Assembly (NCBI GenBank): GCA_973895155.1
Contig: OZ316893.1
Span: 23,994,001-24,058,000 of the forward strand
Length of the DNA: 64,000 nt
From: Marsupella aquatica
Taxonomy: Eukaryota > Marchantiophyta
Direction of reading: 5' to 3'
In this document: one piece after another, positions 58,546 to 64,000 of the stretch
How the letters are laid out: each line of letters begins with the position of its first letter
How positions within the stretch are numbered: position 1 is the first letter of the stretch
The notes under the pieces: model-generated
What the model was told of the DNA's origin: nothing
Seen by the model: the letters and a program-made list of their open reading frames with translations, nothing else
Database searches by the model: none
Translations under genes and position numbers: made by a program

Positions 58546-60115
58546 TAGTCTTCCTGCTTAAGTTTGTCTCATTTTGTTTTGTTCATGATTTTAAGATCGT
58601 GCCTCAAATGCCGCCCTCACTTTCCTATCTCCTGGCCTTGTTATGGACAGGATAATGGCAGTCTGGTCTGGGTTACTAGCCTGTACCCCTCGAACTAGAA
58701 AGTGAGTAAAACTTGACCAGCAGCAATAGGAGAAACTTTTCTTGGCTTACTTTTCTTGGCTTTCTTGGAACAGGATTCAGGCTAGAACCCCTCTCCAGAC
58801 CTTTATTATAGGAAGTTATTATTGTCCAGGAAAAGGTTACTTCAGAGCAAGAGATTATGGGAGTAACAGGTAGTTCTGAAAGTGGTAGATCCTTAGAGTA
58901 ATTTTTCTTGGCTTTCTTGGAACAAGGTTCAGGTTAGAACCCCTACCCAGACCTTCATAACAGTAAAAAGGTTATTTTAGGAACAGGTACTTCCTAAAAT
59001 AGTATACCCTTAGAGTTTGCAAAAACAAAACCATTACAGTTGGACCTACTGTGACCCAAATCAGGGTGAGTTGACTCCTATGTAGACAGGGTTCTAGGGT
59101 GAGGTGAACATGGTCTCTCAGGTTTAGAACAAGGGCTGAAATTGCCTGAATAATATCAGGATGTGCTTTGCTCCAAGTCTTGGGCAGTTTTCCTGGACTA
59201 GAATGAGACAACTCTGAGTTCACAACATTGGCTCACAACCTCAAGTAGAGTTTCATGAATCTTTGTGTGTCTATGTACTATTGTTCATTTTTTGGGCTTA
59301 AGAGCAATGATGACCTTTCATTTTTCTATTGTCATACCAGAGATTAAACTGGACAAATCTGTCTGGCCTGGGATTGAGCTTGAGACCCCTACTCGCAAGC
59401 CACCCTTGGCCATTGACCTAACCACAAGTCACCCATGGTCCCTTGACCTAACGGCAAGTCACTCCTTGTCTTTTGATCTAAAGCACCAGTCTACTCTACC
59501 ATATGAGGGGTTAAGCTTGAGAACTGCTAACCATGAGTCACCATATATATCACAATGCCAAAAGACAAAAACACCAGACCAGGACACATAATCTCACAGG
59601 CAAAAAGACCAAAAATGACCACCAAGTCAAGGAGTCATTCACAAGAACAAAAAGTCCACTAAGTAAGAAGCAAAGAATTAAAAAAAATTAAAAAGTTTGG
59701 TAGAGCTCCAGAGTAAACGGCATAGAAAGGTCACTCAAGTAGAATATATGGTCACTCAAGGAGAATATATACATGGCCCTAAAAGGTAATCGGCATAGGA
59801 AGGTCACTCAAGGAGAATATATCCATGGCATTAAAATCTGCTATCTTGGATCAATTAAGAAATGGGAAAAAGAATCTGTCTAGCAGGCCCTTAAATCAGC
59901 TATCTTGGCTCCACCAAGAATGGGAAAAGATTGAGCCCTCTAAAATGCAACCCACACGCTCTGTCCAAAGAAGGCCTAAAGAAGCCCTGATGACTCAAAG
60001 AAGGGATAAGGCCCTCTAAAATGTAACCCACACGCTCTATCTAAAAGAGGCCTAAAGAAGGCCTAAAGAAGCCCTGATGACTCAAAGAGGGGATAAGGCC
60101 TCCATACAAAAAACG
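58546..60115. repeat. Intergenic with two old tandem duplications
   Basis: A roughly 152-bp duplication starts TTTTCTTGGCTTTCTTGGAA at 58751 and 58903. A roughly 76-90-bp unit starting about CCCTCTAAAATG(C/T)AACCCACACGC occurs at 59936 and 60012; the second copy has an extra internal 'ggcctaaagaa' repeat. Between them 'ggtcactcaag(g/t)agaatata' recurs at 59730, 59751 and 59802. ORFs here lack motifs. Confidence 0.75.
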
Positions 60116-63100
60116 GCATTAAGTCACCCCTCCCGCCTTGAGCTAACCACCACCAGGTGGTTTATCGCGGTTTTTTTTTTCTCGTCCGTGGAGCGGAAGA
60201 AGCCTGCCCGAGGAGGAAGCAATCGGCTTTCTGTTCTCCAGCGGGTAGAAGGTGAGTGCCCAGCGTCAAGGCGCTCATCAAGCAAACAGTCCTCTGTTTG
60301 TAGACACCGCATTTCCTCGATGCTTTCGTCGGTGATGTGGTTGCTGATCGTCGTGCTCGTGGACCCCGCGCCCTCGCATTCGTAGCCAGCCTCGCTGCCG
60401 CCCTAAGCTTTGCGTTGCGTTGCGTTGCGTTGCGTGTTCTTTGCTTGCAGAAATCGAGTTGCAGAAATCGAGTCGGTGTAGGAGGCTCCGGAACGAAGAA
60501 GGAGCAGCAGCAGCAGCTTTGGTGGTCGAAGGCGATTGGTTTCGGTTGTGGTGGTGGTGATGGTGGTGCAGATTGGTGGCAGATCGGTCGACGACAGGCA
60601 AATTACGAGATCTTGTTGCCGCTGTGTGTGTGCAGGCGTGCTTCCTCTTCGTGTGTGGTGTGTAGATCGATCGTCGGGCCATCGTTGGTAAGACGTTTCC
60701 TGGAATCGACTCGAATCGGATCAAGACGAGACGCCTTCACTTCTTCGGATCGGAGAACTACATTTCAACTTACCTGACAAGCCAGTCAAACCAAAATAGC
60801 CAAAGACAGCCACGGACAGTCGACAAACCTTTGACCAAAATCCCGTTACAACGTATTCTATTCCTGTTCTCCATGTGAGCTCGACGGACCTACGAACGAC
60901 GGATTCATCCTTGCCAGACGAGGTTAAATTGTGTGTTGACTTCCCCAGGGTGACGAGAATTGTTGCCGAAACCGCATCGGAAAGATCGCAATCGTAGACC
61001 TGCTTGACTTTCGTGACCAGTGCGGGGATACTACTGTACCGACGTGAACTGGGAATGACGGAAGGCCTGTTGATGTTTGGCTGTGTTTCTCGTTGACCTT
61101 CATCTTTAGGAACAGGAGATTTGGTGTTCCTTTGGCTTCTTCTCGGAAGCCATCTGGATCAGAAGAGGAAGAAGAGAGGGAGATCGAAGGACTCGTAGCC
61201 GATCGGCTGTCCGTCGTCTCTGTCCGGGAACGGAAGTGAGCTTGTGGAAGGTGACGGAGGTTGTTGAAAGTGACGGAGAAGCTTGGGCGGAAGAGGAAGC
61301 TTGTAGGGAGAAGGGGAGGGAGGCTGGGAGTGAGGATGCAACCGACCGAGTTAGACTTGAGCGAAGTCAGCTATCTGGATCGACTCTCGAAATCCTTGTT
61401 TGTTTGGTGTGAGGTGTTCGCTCGGACTAATGTTAGAGTCCCGTTGATCACCAGCCCAAGTTTATGGTGAAATGCTCACCGTAAACACTTGACCATTCGT
61501 TCAATCCATCGCTTTCGAAAGTCTGCTGCACCGCCGAAAGCAGGTAGGTATACAACCACGTGATCCGGATACACTTAGCCTTTCGACCTCGATTCCAAGA
61601 GGATAAGAACGGAGCCTCGCGCGGGTGCGTCATCGGACAAACCGGCCTTTAGAATACAGGCGTCAGCGGAAATCTTCTCACGTTTAGCTCTTTTGACTTC
61701 TTCCGTGCAAATCTGAAACAATCCATCAATTCTTCTGGAGAGTGGAGAGGAACGTGAAGAAAATTGTTCGCAATTTCTTGAAATCCCTTTGGAGTTCATC
61801 TCGAAGTTGCGGACCTACTTCCTCCTCGTTCATGCAGTCTTGCCTCTCCTGGCAGCAGAGATCTTCCTAGAGCATAGCTCTCTTTATGTGAGTATCCATT
61901 CCGTAGACTACACTATCTTAGGTTCACTCCGTCCTTCAAGTCCATCGCATGGTGACCTGTTCACCATCTTCTCCAGTCTTTGACTATCGTTTGTGCAGGA
62001 CTTTCCATATGGATTGATACAGAACGATGTATCAAATGCTGGCCATCGTCTAGTGGCCTGCGGTTCCTTGAGATTTCGATACGCACTGCTGTATCAGATG
62101 GTGGCCATTTTCGAGAGGCCCAATCGTTTTCTGTCTTTTCACCTGTTTATATTTTTCTTGGCATGTTACTGTTGCGGTACGATGAGGCACGAATGTAGCT
62201 TCCAGATATGTTGGTCTCCGCCGTCTGTTTTATTTCCTCCCACTATTGCTACTGCTACTCATTTCAGAACTTGTGGCAGCAATGGTGGCCGATTGCTATC
62301 TTTCAACGAAAAGTCTATAATTAAAGTTGGGCGGGAAGGAGTGTGCGAAGACGGTTGTTGGGAGAAGAAGTGGCTGAGTCCCCATGTCGAGAAGAAGAAA
62401 ACGGGGGACATAACATGTTGGGAGAGTTGTTGTGGGAGTATGTTGCAGCGAAGGCCCCATTTGTTGTTGAATAACTCTTGAGTAATAATGAATTGATGGA
62501 GAATTAATGAAAGAATGGAATGGCTCCGGATCGATCCTGATCTGTTGGACGGAGTGGTCGATTAGGCGGTGCACTATTAAGCATCCAAGAGACGAGAGAT
62601 GTGCCGAGTTAATTTCTTACCTGGACTATCGAAGATTCGACAATAGACTACTAATACCTCACGAATCCATTTGTGGATGCCTGGAGTACCAAGCCCTACC
62701 CATACATACTGTAGTTAATTCCTGTGCTATACACACTAAACGGCCCTTGGTTGGTCCCTTCAACCTGGGGCAGGCGTGGAACATTCCTTTCGACTCCAAT
62801 TCCGTCTAGCCTACTGAGTGCGCCACTGGAGATTCGAACGTTTGGTAATTGAAAAGGGTTGTCAGGCATAAGGTTTGTTCATAGAATTGTGGCTCGAAGG
62901 AGGCAGTTGTCAGGAGTCGTGACAGGCAAAGAGAAGTGATTTGGGAAGAAGAAGAGAAGTGGAGGTTTGAAGTTTTGGGGTGGGAAGTCGGTGAGAACTG
63001 GATTGGGATGGGGAGCTGAAGAGGAGGAGAAGGAGAAGGAAGTTGATGGCAGCCAAGTTGTGAAGCTTTTCTTCTCAAATTTGAGGTACCTATGTGAGCT

Positions 63101-64000
63101 CACATTTCTGTACAGTAGCAACCCAAAAACCGGTAAGGGGAGTTGGGGTTACTGGACGGGGAAGTGCGGTGATCGCAATCACCACGATCAATTTTATTGG
63201 AGGTTCTGTTTGAGAAACTTTTGGGGGAGCCGGAAGGTAACCTGCCTAAGAAGAGGCAACACGTCCAATTGGAAGTTCTATTTGGGAGAAAATTCGGGGA
63301 GGTGAGTAGGGAAGTTATCTAAGAGGAGACAAGACGGATAAGAAATCTTCTTCACCAGATTGTCGTCCAGCATACTCGTTCCATCACGGCATCCGAGACC
63401 GCGTGTCTTTTCCTGCTTCAGCTTTGAGCTCGCGGAATCATGTAGAACGACTACTCTCGGCATGGTCGATTTGTGAGAAGTGAGCAACACGACGAAGCGG
63501 CAGGTTGGAGACCTCATGGTCTTCACTGAGAACCAGGTTCATCGAGTCTACTTGCTGAGGCGGGAGTGTGGAGGCTATGTCTCAGTGCTTGTTTTGTCTT
63601 TGTTGTCGGGGCAAACTACCGGCATCTTCCACTGTGTTCAAGTTTCTCGCGCCGCTTCTTGTGTGTTAGTATTGTAGCGTGGGCAGCGTCTTTGAAGAGT
63701 CGAGTCTTGTAGGTTGGTGAGCAAGCGAAGTAGTTGAATCTAGTCTTGTATAGGGGAAGAGTTCTTTGATCAGCCGAGGTGAAGTCTAGCCTTTTCTGTT
63801 GAGGGTGTTAAATGATTGAGATTTGGTTCCTGTTTAAGGTTAAGGTTTGTTCCACACGTTTAAAGTTTAGGTTTTTCTCACCCTAGGATTTCAAGCACTG
63901 TCTGCTACTGTAGCTTGTTAATCAGTGGTGCTTGTCCGGTGTCACTTGGGCTCTTTTATTCTTGTGAATTGAAGAACCTAAGAGCAGCTGGAACATTGGT
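60116..64000 (+). other. Leader/promoter-like region, no coding exon recognised
   Basis: The stretch is rich in GA/CT-biased blocks (60170-60240, 61160-61330, 62940-63040), which is common in long plant 5' untranslated regions. A pentanucleotide run (GCGTT)n, about five copies, is at 60410-60434. It is followed by a 15-bp direct repeat, GCAGAAATCGAGT twice, at about 60449 and 60464. The 146-codon ORF at 60337-60777 is low-complexity with no domain. I infer, without proof, that a plus-strand gene begins beyond 64000. Confidence 0.35.

Noticed and set aside
60337-60777. 146-codon ORF as a protein gene
   Set aside because: Low-complexity composition, simple-sequence repeats and an equally long antisense ORF; it looks like untranslated leader.
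1-64000. CRISPR arrays, operons or phage-type modules
   Set aside because: The window is eukaryotic; the tandem arrays have no conserved-repeat/unique-spacer pattern and genes are spliced.

Overview
The window looks like nuclear DNA of a land plant, and I lean towards a bryophyte. The basis is the set of plant-type genes: a URB2 gene with the plant C-terminus, an acidic-N-terminus COX6b, a LURP-one-related gene, a GT92 glycosyltransferase, a plastid-type atypical SDR and RPB6. It also has short GT-AG introns, a Ty1-copia element primed by initiator-Met tRNA, and many small non-autonomous DNA elements. The species is inferred, not proven. One 100-base assembly gap lies at 51420-51519.

Layout. 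1-2900 holds short exon-like pieces of an unidentified gene. 4700-8400 is a repeat district: a 65-bp minisatellite, a G-rich tract, and an approximately 2-kb inverted-repeat transposon (5888-7877) that carries a small intron-containing ORF and is itself interrupted by a 287-bp MITE. 8453-10375 (minus) is a GT92 glycosyltransferase. 10400-20100 is gene-poor, with small duplications and one SINE-like site. 20112-27033 is a complete but mutationally dead Ty1-copia element with two 344-bp LTRs and a perfect 5-bp target duplication.

27840-35970 (plus) is URB2, a nucleolar 60S biogenesis factor of about 2,100 residues, with a telo-box just upstream. It is followed by a broken, intron-less copy of part of XPF/RAD1 (36498-37206) and a SERAC1-like hydrolase fragment. 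39635-41747 (minus) is COX6b in five exons. 43743-44660 (minus) is a LURP-one-related protein whose 5' leader and splice acceptor are tandemly duplicated. 45069-45225 is a long foldback. 46322-46945 is a roughly 63-bp satellite of about ten copies, adjoining a 1.4-kb repeat element that has a second copy at 57083-58545.

49601-51145 (plus) is RPB6, the subunit shared by RNA polymerases I, II and III, in six exons. 52233-55870 (plus) is a plastid-type NAD(P)-binding Rossmann protein. Both appear to use a rare GC-AG intron. 55900-60100 is again repeat-rich and includes the second copy of the MITE, inverted and with its own perfect 8-bp target duplication. 60100-64000 looks like a long purine/pyrimidine-biased leader or promoter region; no conserved coding exon was recognised there.

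Functionally the intact genes are housekeeping ones (ribosome assembly, transcription, respiration) plus cell-wall/glycan and defence-type families. The accessory content is transposons. No operon-like or microbial-type system is present. The most informative material is the nested mobile elements with exact target-site duplications and the places where tandem duplication has copied splice sites.
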